Both the position numbers and the translations under genes were made by a program. From Schoenoplectus triqueter (taxonomy: Eukaryota; Streptophyta; Magnoliopsida; Poales; Cyperaceae), in assembly GCA_964058805.1 (NCBI GenBank), contig CAXKVV010000068.1:1-38344 (forward strand): a stretch of 38,344 nt of DNA, in the 5' to 3' direction. Shown here one piece after another: positions 11,281 through 22,545 of the stretch. Each line of letters starts with the position of its first letter. The first letter of the stretch is position 1. The notes under the pieces are model-generated. The model did not search any database. It saw nothing but the letters and a program-made list of their open reading frames with translations, and was not told the DNA's origin.

Positions 11281-13490
11281 CCCAACAAAATCCAGTTAGT
11301 TAGCTCTCAGATTCATGAAAATCCAACCAATATTCGGCTTATTTAGATTTCAATTTAATTATTTCTCGCGGTTGTCTCAATTTTGGTACTTTCAGGAGTC
11401 AAACGCAAACCTTACAATTTGATTTCATGTCTTTTTATTTATTGGCTCCTGCCGAGTTGAGAACAACGAGGTCCTATTAGATGCTTTTAATTAATTTGGA
11501 GCTTTTTAGGCAAAACCTAGCTATAAGATATGAAGTCCTCTCGTCTTAAATTCAAATCTCTTTGTTACAATATTTCCCAAAATCAGCATATATCCTTCTT
11601 TTTCTAACCCTGAAAGTATTAGGTTTCACAAATATATCCTTCTTTTCAGGTATATAACAAAATCACCCCTATTTCAAGGCGTCTGCGTCCACAATTCTAA
11701 ATATAATTTTCACATATTAATATTTGAAAAAGATTGTTAAGTAATCAAAACTAAACACAGCAAATGCTAACTGAACACTGTGTCTGACCGCATCTGACAA
11801 TTGTGTTCGCGTTGTAAATTGAACATTGCATATCAACAAAACGTACGTTTAAGCATTGTGTTCAATATTAAATACTTGGCAATTTTTCCAATTAAAATAC
11901 AAATGGCTCAAAATATTGATTTAAAATTCTGAATCAATTCTACATATTAAAATCTTGTTAATACTGAATTTTACTATTTTTTTAAGATTTTCGAAAGATA
12001 TCCCACAAATAAAAAGAAAATAGAACCATTTGCATACAAGATGGGTCATTAATACTAAAAAAATACTTTTTATTGCCATGAGCACAGAAGTTTTGATTCG
12101 TAATGAGCTGCCTGCATGCCTGTTTTAATTTTTTTTTATTTTCCGGTGATGCATGACAATAAGTATCGCAATCAATTGGGTAATAATTAGTTGAGTTACG
12201 CTTTCCATGTCCCCATGAGATTAGTGTAAAAAATGAAGATTTTGCATCTCAATTAAGGCCCTATGAATCCATATACTATAAATATAACCTATCAAATGTC
12301 TCCTTTTAAAAAATATATATATAATGGCAAGTAAAATCACTTTATAGAAAAATGTATCATCCGTTGCATAACAAACTAAACAGCGAAGCAGAAATGACAA
12401 AAAGAAAAAAAAAGTAAATTCAATTTGTTTTTTGCGTATATATAATTCAAATATAAGATATTGGAGCAGACATAAAAAAGAAGAGATATTATCTCTGAGA
12501 AAGTTAATAGGGATGACATGAAGGTTAGTTCTCCACATGCCATGCATGGTTACTCCAAACATAATTTCAAAAATATTTCACCTGATAAACAATTTCGGAT
12601 TGTAATTCCTGTTTTGTTTTTTTTGAAAGTTACTGTAGAAATTAATTTTGTGTTTTGATAGGTGAAAATTGAATCAGCTCCGATATATATCAATTCAAAT
12701 CATACTTACTGATGCAAACCTTAATAGTCCTCTAGGAATCACTATTTCAAGATTCTAATTATTATTTTCACCCTAATTGAAAAGATATGGAAGCCTGAAA
12801 TCGTATCATGGATGCCACGAGGATTTTATATCATATTATCAATTCATGGTGAATCAACATAAAAGAACATGGTATTCTGCTCTAAGGAAATTACCACACT
12901 TAATTTTGAACTCTTACAAATGACATGTTTATATAAAATGTAAATGACAGGAAGAACTTGCTTAGAAATGGTTGTACTGGGCACTATGATAGCTTATGAT
13001 AAACAGCCGGAATTCAATCAGGTTTTTGCCATTCTCTAGAATTTCATTTAATTTTCTCTTTTTTTTATTATTTATTAAAACTATTTTTTACGGATTTCAT
13101 GATCATCAAGTTAAAACTGAACATGGGGTATGAAGAACATTTCCTAGCCCTCTAATCTATGAAATGGATCCTTTCACTCATAGCAGGTTTTAACTGAAAA
13201 AAGAAGAAAGTTTCATCTAAATTCAGTTGATCTTTTTTTCTCAAATTGTCATCAGTGATAGAAAGAGACTATAAATGGCAGGATAAGCCTATGGGCAAAA
13301 CCGAAGTCCATTTGCATGGTGGAAATTTCAAGGAAAGGAAACGAACAAAAAAAAATCGGCTAAGACCATATCAGAACACAAGAAATTCAGAAAGAAATTA
13401 ATCAGATTCAATTCAAGCTTATTATTCTTCCTTTAATTTTCTATTTGTGGTTTGTTGTATTATATATGTCATAATGGACTTATTGCGAAT
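11281..13490. repeat. Degenerate tandem duplication, unit 1 (X1 + Y1)
   Basis: X1 (about 11281-12050) is similar to 18015-20285 once the E2 insertion is removed; shared stretches include AGCCTAGCTATAAGAT and AATATTTCCCAAAATCAGCA. Y1 (about 12051-13490) is similar to 15204-18010 without its insertion, and its first half to 31165-31830; shared stretches include CAATTGGGTAATAATTAGTTG and GTTTGTTGTATT. Y1 has none of the later insertions found in Y2, so it is close to the original form. The reading frame at 12221-12562 lies in Y1; in Y2 the same frame has a stop about 26 codons in and carries many amino-acid changes, so it is probably not a gene. Confidence 0.75.
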
Positions 13491-13620
13491 AAATATAAAT
13501 GCAAAATCTAATTTATATTGAATTTCACTACTTTAAAGCTTTTTAGCTTTTTTTTTCAGATTTTCAAAAGATATGCCAAAAATAAAAAATAAAAATAAAA
13601 CCATTTGCATACAAAATGGG

Positions 13621-14717
13621 GCAATTTTTTTAAATAGAAAATGTAAAAATTCTTTCACATATTTTAGGGACTAGCATGGTCCGAGTTTTGTCAGGTTAGT
13701 TATGCTGGACAGGGAAAAAACTCGCAACATCAAAATATATTTTTAAGGCTACATAAATACTGAACAAAATTTTAAATTGAAAAGTAATAAATGATTTCAT
13801 TTTTGGGGGTATTTAGATGGAATTATTTTTCATTTCTTTAGTTCTTTTATTGTCGAATTCAATGATCACATGCAATTTTTCATTTTTCATATTATTTTTT
13901 TATAATATGAAAATCATTCCTTCTAAATGCTCTAAAATAATAAATTATAAATAAATTCCAAACAAAATTTTAAATTAAAAATAATAAATCTTGTATATTT
14001 TTTATACGAATCAGATGTGACCGAGATAAAATTTTAGTTTTTTTTATATATTTTTTAATTTTTGACAACCATTTTTTTCATGTTTAATTTTTATATTTTT
14101 CATTTTGGACAGCAAATCATTCCTTCGAAATACTAAACTTTTTCATTTTGTAATAATTTCAATTTTTATTTTTTTATACCACCAAACTTTTTAATGTTTA
14201 ATTTTTAATGATAATGGTTCTCTTTGTTTAATTTTTATTTTTTAATTATGACGTATATTTCATACAATATGGATTTTATTCAACATTTATTTAAAAATGG
14301 CATGAGATAAAATATTTAGAGCAGCATATCTAGGGGCGTTTAAAAATGTATAAAAAATATTATTATTTACTTTAAAATTTGGTTCAATATTTATTTAGAA
14401 AAACGCACCTAAATGAAATCATTTATTGCTTTTCACTTTAAAATTTTGTTTAGATTTTTTTTTGAAAAACACCCAAAAAATGAAATCATTTATTACTTTT
14501 CACTATAAAATTTTATTCAGCATTTATTTAGAATGTAAAAGTTTGGGCCTTTTTTAAAAAAAAATGCCCCAAATTTAAAATTCGGATAATGTAACTATTT
14601 TTTTTTATGGTACAAGTATTTTTTTCCGGACCATCAAACTTAGTCCGAAAAAAAATCGGATCATGCTAGTCCGTTTAAAAAATAGCCAATCATGCTAAAA
14701 CATGCGAAAGAAATTAG
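13621..14717. mobile_element. Mutator-like element E3 with 9-bp target duplication
   Basis: A perfect 9-bp direct repeat, CAAAATGGG, flanks the block at 13612-13620 and 14718-14726. In paralogous unit 1 the sequence runs straight through at about 12034-12050 (CAAGATGGGTCATTAATACTA), the empty site. The ends are only weakly inverted: GGACTAGCATGGTCCGA near 13668 pairs with TCGGATCATGCTAGTCC near 14656. Inside, a motif containing CAAAATTTTAAATTGAAAAG recurs in both orientations (near 13768, 13972 and, inverted, 14430 and 14500). It has no coding capacity. The superfamily is inferred from duplication length; the weak terminal repeats leave some doubt. Confidence 0.6.
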
Positions 14718-14733
14718 CAAAATGGGTCATTAA

Positions 14734-15203
14734 TCTATACTATTATATAAAGCATCTAAGAATTGGAGGGTCCATTTTTTGTCATTGTAAATTTTTATTA
14801 TACCCATTTTATCCCTCAATTAGACGGATAATATTTATCGTTGGTTGATCGAACGTATGTGATCGTGTCCATTGATCCTCTCTTTCTCTCCATTTCTTTC
14901 CCTTATATACTATTATTTCCATAATTTTTATTTTTTATTTAGCAACTTTGTGCATATTTGGTAAGGAATTAATGGTGATAATATATGTTAGAATAATTTA
15001 CTTTTCTTTCCATAAAAATCATGAATCATTAACTCATATTGTGCAAAAATCTCATCCAAGATTAAATATAGTCTTTATTATATGTTTTCTCTATAATTTG
15101 GTGAATTTATAATTTAATATTAGATAAATGTGAATTTTTTTATCTTATAATATTTTAATGTTTAAATAAAAAATTCTGCTGCAACGCGCGGGTATATAGC
15201 TAG
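14734..15203 (+). mobile_element. Non-autonomous Helitron (470 bp)
   Basis: It starts TCTATACTATTATATAAAGC and ends GCAACGCGCGGGTATATAGCTAG. That gives the Helitron hallmarks: 5' TC, 3' CTAG (CTRR), insertion between host A (14733) and T (15204), and no target duplication. A GC-rich sequence (CAACGCGCGGG) sits just before the 3' end, where Helitrons carry a short hairpin. Removing 14734-15203 restores GGGTCATTAATACTA, the sequence seen uninterrupted in unit 1 near 12041-12055. There is no Rep/helicase frame. Confidence 0.85.
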
Positions 15204-15277
15204 TACTAGGAATACTCTTTGTCGTCACGAGCACTGAAGTTACTAGGAATACTCTTTGTCGTCATGAGCACTGAAGT
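15204..15277. repeat. 37-bp tandem duplication next to the Helitron
   Basis: 15204-15240 and 15241-15277 are two copies of a 37-base unit starting TACTAGGAATACTCTTTGTC, with one mismatch (CACGAG/CATGAG). The first copy begins exactly at the host T after the Helitron 3' end. Unit 1 has a single, diverged version at about 12051-12090. Confidence 0.85.
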
Positions 15278-15337
15278 TTTGATTCGTAATGACGCTGTCT
15301 GCCTGTTATCACTTAGTCACTTACTACAGATATTAAC

Positions 15338-15402
15338 TGTAGACAAAATATTTAAATAACAAATTGGATTAATTGTAGACAAAATATTTAATGGACAAAT
15401 TG
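15338..15402. repeat. ~33-bp imperfect tandem duplication
   Basis: GTAGACAAAATATTTAA followed by ACAAATTG occurs twice in succession, with a small length difference. It looks like a local slippage duplication within Y2. Confidence 0.6.
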
Positions 15403-16280
15403 TATTTGGGTGATGCACGACAATAAGAATCGCCAACAATTGGGTAATAATTAGTTGCATCACGCTTTCCATGTCCCCATGAGATTAGTATGAAAAAAAA
15501 AAATGAAGAATTTGCATCTCAATATTTGAGGCCTTATGAATCCATATACTATAAATATAACCTATCAAATGGCTCCTTTTAAAAAATATATATAATACCA
15601 AGTAAAATAACTTTTATAAGAAATGTATCATCTTTTTGCATAACAAATTAAACATCGATGCAGAAATGACAAAAGAAATAAAAAGCAAAAATTCAAATTG
15701 TTTGTAGAATATATATGAGTTAAATATAAGATACTGGAGGAGACTTAAAAACGAAGTTAATTATCTCTCGGAAATTTAAAAGGGATGGTACGAAGGTTCG
15801 TTCTCCACATGCAATGCACGGTTACTCTAAACATAATTTCAAACATATTTCACCCGATAAAGAATTTGGGATTATTATTTTTGTTTTTCAAAAGTTCCTA
15901 TCGGCATTAATTTTGCATTTTGATAGGTTGAAAATTAAATCAGCTCCGGTATATGTTAAAATAAACCCTACTCACTGACACAAACCTTAATCGTGCCCTA
16001 GAAATCATTATTTCGAAATTCTAATTATCTTTTTACTTAAATTATGAAAAGTTATGAAACCCTGATATTGTATCATGGATGATGCTATGAGGATTTTGTA
16101 TCATATTATCAATTCACGGTAGATCAACATAAAAAAAAAAACATGCTCTAAGGAACACTAAAGTTTGAGCTCTTATAAGTAACATGTTTATATAAAATGC
16201 AAATGATAGAAAGAACAACCTAGAAATGGTTGTGTCGAGCACTATGATAGTTTATGATAAACAATCAGCATTCACTCAGG

Positions 16281-17589
16281 GTTTGTTTGGCACTCCATGA
16301 AATAATAAAAAGTAAGAATAGAATTGCTATTCCGACGAATTAATTTACCAAATGAATTTTAGACTAAGTAGAAGAGTGCTAATCCGGTATATCAATTTAT
16401 ATGTGGAATATCAAATTAGCTCTCGTTGGAATAGCGATTATTATTTAATTATATTATATTATATTATATTATTATATTATGATTATGATTTATTATTATT
16501 ATTATATTATATTATGACTATAATTTATTATTATATTAATATTATGATTATTATTTATTATTATTATCAATATATTATTATTATTAAATTATGATTATTA
16601 TTACTATATTATCATCACTATTAGTATTATTATATTATAATAAATATAATTTTAGTATTATATTATTATATTATGAATATAAATATGATTATTTTATTAT
16701 TATATTATTATGATCATGATTATTTACTATTATATTATTATTATATTATGTTATGATTATGATTATATTGTTATAATTATGATTATTTATTTATTATTAT
16801 TATATTATTATATTTTAATTATGATAATAATATTATTATATTATGATGATATATGACTATGATTATTATTACTTATTATTATTTTATGTTGTATTATATT
16901 ATTATATTATGATTATAGTTATCATTATATTATTATTATATTATTATGATTATAATTATTTATAATTATTATGAACATGATTATGATTATAGTTTTTTAT
17001 TATATTATTATTATGATTATGATTATGGTTATATTATTATATTATTATGATTATGACTATAATTATTATTATCATGATTATGATTATGATTATTATTTAA
17101 TTATGTTATATTATATTATGATTATATTATTAAAATTATAATTATTTATTATTATTATATTATTATGATTATGATTATAATTATAATTTTTATTATTATA
17201 TTATTAAAATTATGATTATTTATTACTATTATTATATTATTATATTATTATAATTATGATTATAATTATAATCTTTATTATTATATTAATATATTATGAT
17301 TATGTTTATATTTTTATTATATTACTATGATTATTATTATTTATTATGATTATAATATTATTTTATTATTATATTATTATTATTACTATTATGATTATTA
17401 TTTTACTATTATTTTTATTATCATCATCATTATTAGTATCATAATTATTCATATTTTAACTATTCTGATTAACAACTGCCAAATGAAATTTTCACTCTTC
17501 TAAATAGTTAAGAATACCATTCTTCTAAAAAGATATTATTATATCACTCTTCCAAAATTACCACTATTCCTTGATTTGCCAAATGAACC
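16281..17589. mobile_element. MITE-like insertion with expanded AT core
   Basis: Unit 1 reads continuously at about 13010-13030 (TCAATCAGGTTTTTGCC), while unit 2 is interrupted here. The left end GGGTTTGTTTGGCA and the right end TTTGCCAAATGAACCT are inverted-repeat partners of the GTTTGTTTGG type common in plant Tourist/hAT-like MITEs. A second inverted match lies inside: AGAATAGAATTGCTATTC on the left against GAATACCATTCTTCT on the right. I could not define a clean target duplication. Most of the interior is simple repeat. Confidence 0.5.
16436..17460. repeat. ~1-kb ATT/ATTATG-type simple repeat
   Basis: Almost the whole stretch is made of ATT, TATTA and GATTAT words (TATTATTATATTATGATTATG and variants) with hardly any G outside GATTAT and almost no C. 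The translated frame 16352-16594 is just this repeat. Confidence 0.95.
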
Positions 17590-18078
17590 TGACGGTTTTT
17601 GCTATTCTCTAGAATCTCATTTACTTTTTGCTATTTTTTATTATTTATTAAAAATGTTATTTTATGGATTTCAATATCACCAAGTTGAAACTTAAACAGG
17701 GGTATGATGAGTATTTTCTGGCCCTATAATCCATGAAATGTATCCTTAACCTGTTTAACTAAAAAAAGAACATTTCATCGGTGAAAGAAAGAGGCTAGAA
17801 ATGACAGAAGAGGTTTATGGGCAAACCCAAGTTCATTTGCACGGTGAAAATTAAAGAAAAAGGACGGGAAAATGGACAAAGACCATATCAGAATAGAAAA
17901 AATTCAGAAAGAAATTTACCATTTCCAATTCAAACCTATTAATCTTCTAGTTTTCTATTTATGGTTTGTTGTATTTTATATATCATAATGGACTTACTAC
18001 GAATAAATAATAATTAATTAAGTAGCTCTTAGCTTCATAAAAATCTACAAAATATTTCGTGTATTTATATTACATTTA

Positions 18079-19590
18079 GGGTAGTGCTAACAGTACCCTC
18101 AATTTAATCCCCGGCTAGCGTCCCCCACATCTAACATGTGCGCAATTGACCAGCCCAGCGACTTTGACCAGTCAAAATAATAGAAAAACAAGTGTTGTCG
18201 CGTCTCTCTTCTGAAAAAAAAATAATTTTCTCTTGCTGACCGAAAGGACTTCAAATTATATCTGAATATCATGGATAATTTGAATTCATATGATCAGATG
18301 CGTTAACCTTTTGTTATTATATTATATGTATTGATTTTTTTCTCAAAATATGTTTTCATATCCAATACTCTATCCAGTATATAGATACATGGTGAATTTA
18401 ATATGCAATTAAATTATTACCATAGATATTTATTTTTCAATTAAAAACGATTACATCTTGGTTACATGTGTTTTTACTAATATATATACTTAATTATGAA
18501 TTTAATATGTAATTGATTTGATATGATATTTATTTATATTTGAATGAAAAGTGATTATATCTTAGTTTCATGTGTTTATACTTGTGATTATATCTATGTG
18601 TTTATATATTTAATGTTGGTGTTCATAATTAGCATTAAGACGTTAATATTTTTAAGGAATCATCGTTGATGTTTGTGTGTTTATATATCTGAAGTCGGTG
18701 TTTATAATTAGCATCTAGATGTATTTGTCAATTTATTTCTTATTGTAATCAAACTAATAAAAACCTCATTAGTAGTTATGAACACTATAAATCTGTAATT
18801 AAAAATCTAAACTCCTGATTTCAGATGTTTATATTTTGCTTTTAGGTGCTTATATTTTGCTTTCAAGTGTTTATATCTTGCTTTGCAGGTGTTTATATTT
18901 TGATTTTAGATATTTATATTTTACTTTTATGTGTTTATATCTTGCTTTGAAGTGTTTATATCTTGGTTTAATGCAATCGGGTGGGTCGAGTCGGGTTCAG
19001 ACGGGTCGGGTCGGGTACAGATTCAGACAGGTTGGACCGAATCAGTTTGACCTTTTAGAAGAAATCAGGTCGGGCCGAATCAATTTATATATTGATTTTT
19101 TCAAATTTAAGATTGATTTTGATTGGATTACAAGTTATTTGATCTCGGATTGGGTCAAGTCGGGTTAGGTTGGGTTCGAATCAGACCAGATCAGTTTGAT
19201 TTTTCTAAAAAATTAGATCAGATTCGAACAGGTCGGACAAATTTCTCGGATTGGATCAGATTATGTCACCTTTTTATATTTACATTTGCAAAGCATGTCT
19301 TCAAATTATTTTTACTTCAATTAGTTTGGGGTGTCCAAAAACGAAAAGAAATGGAGACCAAAATAACACGTGGATCAAAAAATAGAAAATTTATCATGCC
19401 ACGAAACTGCTAAATTTCATGGACGTCCTGAGTGAATTGCCTACTTACTAAAAATAGAAAATTTATCGAACACAATAATTAACACGTGGGTTTAAATTAG
19501 AAGCGCAAGTCTGTTCATTTAATTTGCGACTAAATTTGGAGCCGGGGACGAAATCGGGGGATAGCAGACCGGGGATTATAAGATTTCCTC
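18079..19590. mobile_element. Mutator-like non-autonomous element (E2) with 9-bp target duplication
   Basis: TTACATTTA flanks the element at 18070-18078 and 19591-19599. The left end has AATCCCCGGCTAGCGTCCCCC (from about 18106) and the right end, in reverse complement, AATCCCCGGTCTGCTATCCCC, so the termini are inverted repeats with TCCCC every 13-14 bp, as in E1. Paralogous X1 lacks the element. Inside are a 21-bp minisatellite, a G-rich stretch and an ~80-bp-spaced duplication (GTGTTTATATAT near 18597 and 18677). The reading frames at 18836-19168 and 19123-19413 are translations of these repeats and show no transposase motif. Confidence 0.78.
18825..18968. repeat. 21-bp minisatellite in E2 (~7 copies)
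   Basis: Variants of GTGTTTATATCTTGCTTTGAA occur seven times in a row, mostly 21 bp long. The length is a multiple of three, so it gives a run of heptapeptides (CLYFAL-like), but there is no other sign of coding. Confidence 0.8.
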
Positions 19591-20285
19591 TTACATTTAA
19601 TTATTTCGCGCGATTGCCTCAATTTTGTGACTTTCAATACCAAATGAGTCCTCTGTAGTCAAACACAAACATTACCAATTTCATTCTTACCTTTTTGTGT
19701 TTATTTGCTCCTGCCGAATTCATTCGGAATATGTATAGTGAAGCAGATTTTATTAAGCTTTTTGTAAAGAGCATTTACAAAAAATGAGTCCTATGAGAGG
19801 CTTTTTGGTGCTTGCTTCTTAGGCAAAGCCTAGCTATAAGATTCTTCTCGTCTTAAATTCAAAATTATCGTTACAATATTTCCCAAAATCAGCACGTGTT
19901 GACAATAATAAATATGAAACTATGCAAAAGAGATATATAGATAAATAGTTTGTGCGGTGCAAATTTTTTTTTTCCAAACCTAAAAAAATTAAGTTTCACA
20001 AATATATCTTTTTTTTTTAAATTGTGCAACAAAAATATTTCTGTTTCCCCGCATCTACATCTAAAGTTCTAAATAAACATGAATTCACATATTAAGATTT
20101 GAAAAAAAAAATGTTGAGTACTAGAAGCTGAATATTGTATTTGACCATTGCATTCAAGAACACTGTGTCCGACCTTAACACTAGCCACGATTTCACTGTG
20201 CAAATTGAAGACTGCGTCTCGAGACAACATTTAAACACTGTACAGCATTACTTAATTTTTTTTCAAATTTTAATCTAGAAATATT

Positions 20286-20639
20286 GCATTTACTTATAGC
20301 TATAGGTTTAGACATGAAAAATACTTATCATTTCTCGTGTATATGTACACATCCAATTGTGAATGGTCCATACATACCCATTTATTTACTCCATGCCTCC
20401 ATCAATTCTGTCATCTGCCTGCGTACGGCACATGCATGACAGTATGAGGATATATGCATGCTTACCCTGAATTATTTTCTCGCTGTAGCAACATTAATTA
20501 TTATTTAGATCTGTTCCAACAACACATGCAGCTGTAATGATATCGATGAAAAATAAGTGAGAGGACGTTTATAAATAGGATAATGATAAGCCTATTAGAT
20601 ATGTGTAAATTTAGACATAAATAAGTATTTATGTTTGAA
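20286..20639. other. Short intergenic stretch, no gene recognised
   Basis: AT-rich, no reading frame of note and no transposon ends seen. Confidence 0.4.
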
Positions 20640-21113
20640 AATGTGTAATCAATATATAAATAATTTTAACATATTTAAGCACGTAAATCTAACACATTGA
20701 ACATGAACATGCACCGGGAGCACGTGTAAAATATTTCAGCATATTTGACTTTTGAAATACTTATGTGTTTATAATCACTCTAATCTATATGATATTTCTG
20801 AATACGACACATCAATTTTATTTTTTGTGATTAGAAACACTCTATTTTTTTCTGATTTTTTTTATATATTTCCTCAATTTTGTTTGAAATTTATTGAATT
20901 TATACGTACTATAAGTATTGATACGTGTTAAATACATATTGAACACGTTTAACATGACGTACTAGATGTATTATGTATCTTAAATATAGGTGTTTAGGTT
21001 TTTAAATTTTTGACATATTAAAATATATACATCTAAATACATAAATACGTACTGACATAACACATCACGTGATGACATGTGACACACACTATACTTTATC
21101 AATATTCTATTTA
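20640..21113. repeat. Dispersed repeat R, copy R1
   Basis: This is similar and collinear with 27568-28084. Shared stretches include AATATATAAATAATTTT, ATCTAACACATTGAACATGA, TTGAATTTATACGT, ACATATTAAAATA and TATCAATATTCTAT. Both are rich in CACGTG-like and GACACG-like words. I cannot assign a superfamily; it may be a piece of a transposon or of the larger L duplication, since both R copies precede an L copy in the same orientation. Confidence 0.75.
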
Positions 21114-21384
21114 CAAATATGGACTTCACAGTCACAGGATGAAGTGAGCCTATATGATGCAATTAATACTACAGTGAGACCACGTCAACGGACACTAGGG
21201 ACAAGATTTTGACATATATTTTCTAACATGGGGAATAGATTGGCGCATATAATTGGGAGAAACATGAAAAAGATAACTATAAAAGGATAGATTAAGTTGA
21301 ATCCAATTCCTAATTAAATTACAGTCCCTTACAAAGTTACATCCCTCATTTTCCTAAAATAATTATCAATTTTTAATGCCTCTC

Positions 21385-21545
21385 TGTAGATTTTTAGGAA
21401 AAATTAAATGATGAAACAGAGAAATCTTTATTATCTCTTTTCTTCTGATAATATAGCTGATGCTTGTTTATTACATGCACACTGTTGTGCTATTTATATG
21501 AGTGATACCAATATGGTACCAACGGTAACTAACGGAAAAAAAAGA
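21385..21545 (-). repeat. Truncated 3' LTR of the Copia element
   Basis: It matches the first ~160 plus-strand bases of the 5' LTR (starting TGTAGATTTTTAGG) with only a few differences, then breaks off near the AACGGAAAAAA stretch and runs into the RT sequence. Confidence 0.85.
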
Positions 21546-21640
21546 ATGATCAGCATTACTAATTTTAAAATTACGATTATAGCATCATCAATATTCTTTA
21601 AAAATAAAGAATGATCGGCATTACTAATTTTAAAATTATA
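21543..21640. repeat. ~30-bp direct repeat at the deletion junction
   Basis: AGAATGATCAGCATTACTAATTTTAAAATTA (about 21543) recurs at about 21609 with one difference. The inner copy is RT coding sequence; the outer one lies at the junction to the LTR and reads in another frame. This looks like a local duplication made when the deletion was repaired. Confidence 0.7.
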
Positions 21641-22460
21641 AAAAAGTAAATGAGAGTTCAAATTTTCATACCATGCCCGTGGAGATTGCTTTAGTCCGTA
21701 AATTGATTTTTTTAACCTACAAACAAAATTAAAATCCATTTCTTTTCTATGACCGGGTGGTATGGTTGTATATATCTCTTCTTCTAGAGTTCCTTGGAGA
21801 AATGCATTTTTTACATCCATTTGATGTAAAGTCCAATTTTGATTTACCGCTATGGAAAGTAAAATTTTAATGGTATTCATTTTGGCTACCGGTGCAAAGA
21901 TTTCTTGATAATCTATACCGTACATTTGGGTATAACCTTTAGCTACCAGCCTAGCTTTGTGTCTATCTATACTACCATCATTCTTGTACTTGATTTTATA
22001 GACTCATTTACACCCTACGGATTTTTTTTCCATTTGGTAAATTTACGATTTCCCAAGTTTCATTTTTCTCCAAGGCATATAATTCTTCTCTCATTGCCTT
22101 ATACCAAACCGGTTGGCTTATTGCTTCTCTAAAAGATTTTGGTTCATTATTTTCAATTGAAGCCAAATAATCCTTATATTCTTTTGTGATATTTTCATAA
22201 GAGATAAAATTTTCAATATGATATCTTACCTTTTAGGTGATATAATTTCTCATCTTTGTGGGAGGTTGTGAGACGCGAGTTGACCTTCGCAACGGTGCCT
22301 CCTCTATGATTTCTTCTTCTTCATTTTCAATTTCCACTTCATTCTCATTTCCATCTTCATTTTTATTTTCTTCTTCAACATTGATTGGTGTTTCTACACC
22401 AATTGTAGATGGATAATGTGAAAATGAAAAAATATTTTGTTTCTCTTGACCCTTGACCAA
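21641..22460 (-). pseudogene. Copia reverse transcriptase and preceding linker, truncated
   Basis: The linker (22460-22233) is acidic (EEEN-rich) and has the RRSTRVSQPP motif that precedes RT in Copia polyproteins. RT follows with interruptions: WYKAMREEL near 22110, then a continuous frame from 21925 with YQEIFAPVAKM, the first catalytic Asp in QMDVKNAFLQG, and IYGLKQSPRAWY. The frame is lost shortly after NADHSLF. The YVDD catalytic box and RNase H do not occur anywhere in the element. It is separated from the integrase segment by stops. Confidence 0.88.
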
Positions 22461-22545
22461 TTTTTCAATTTTATAGTATGGCTCATTTTCTTGAAATGTT
22501 ACGTATCTAGAAATATAGAATTTGTTGTTGATGGGATCGTAACAT

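Larger units (their letters stand above)
13491..18010. repeat. Degenerate tandem duplication, unit 2 (short X2 + Y2, with insertions)
   Basis: About 13491-13620 matches the tail of X1 (11930-12046), with the shared stretch AACCATTTGCATACAA; the rest of X is missing. Y2 then runs from 15204 to 18010. The unit has grown to about 4.5 kb through three insertions: E3 (13621-14717), a Helitron (14734-15203) and a MITE-like block holding a simple repeat (16281-17589). Each insertion point is continuous in unit 1. Confidence 0.7.
18011..20285. repeat. Degenerate tandem duplication, unit 3 (X3 only, interrupted by E2)
   Basis: 18015-18078 plus 19591-20285 aligns with X1 (11290-11950). Shared words include CTCCTGCCGA, GCCTAGCTATAAGAT, AATATTTCCCAAAATCAGCA, TTTCACAAATATATC and ACACTGTGTC.GACC. 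The Y part does not follow; the next recognisable segment is R1. E2 sits inside X3 and is absent from X1. Confidence 0.7.

Noticed and set aside
12221..12562. 113-residue frame in Y1, with a partly similar frame at 31303-31542
   Set aside because: The same frame in Y2 is stopped after about 25 codons and shows as many amino-acid as silent changes, so there is no sign of selection on a protein.
19160..19185. GGGTTCGAATCAGACC, considered as a tRNA T-arm
   Set aside because: No acceptor stem, D-arm or anticodon arm can be built around it, and it lies in the repeated GGGTCGGGT-type sequence of E2.
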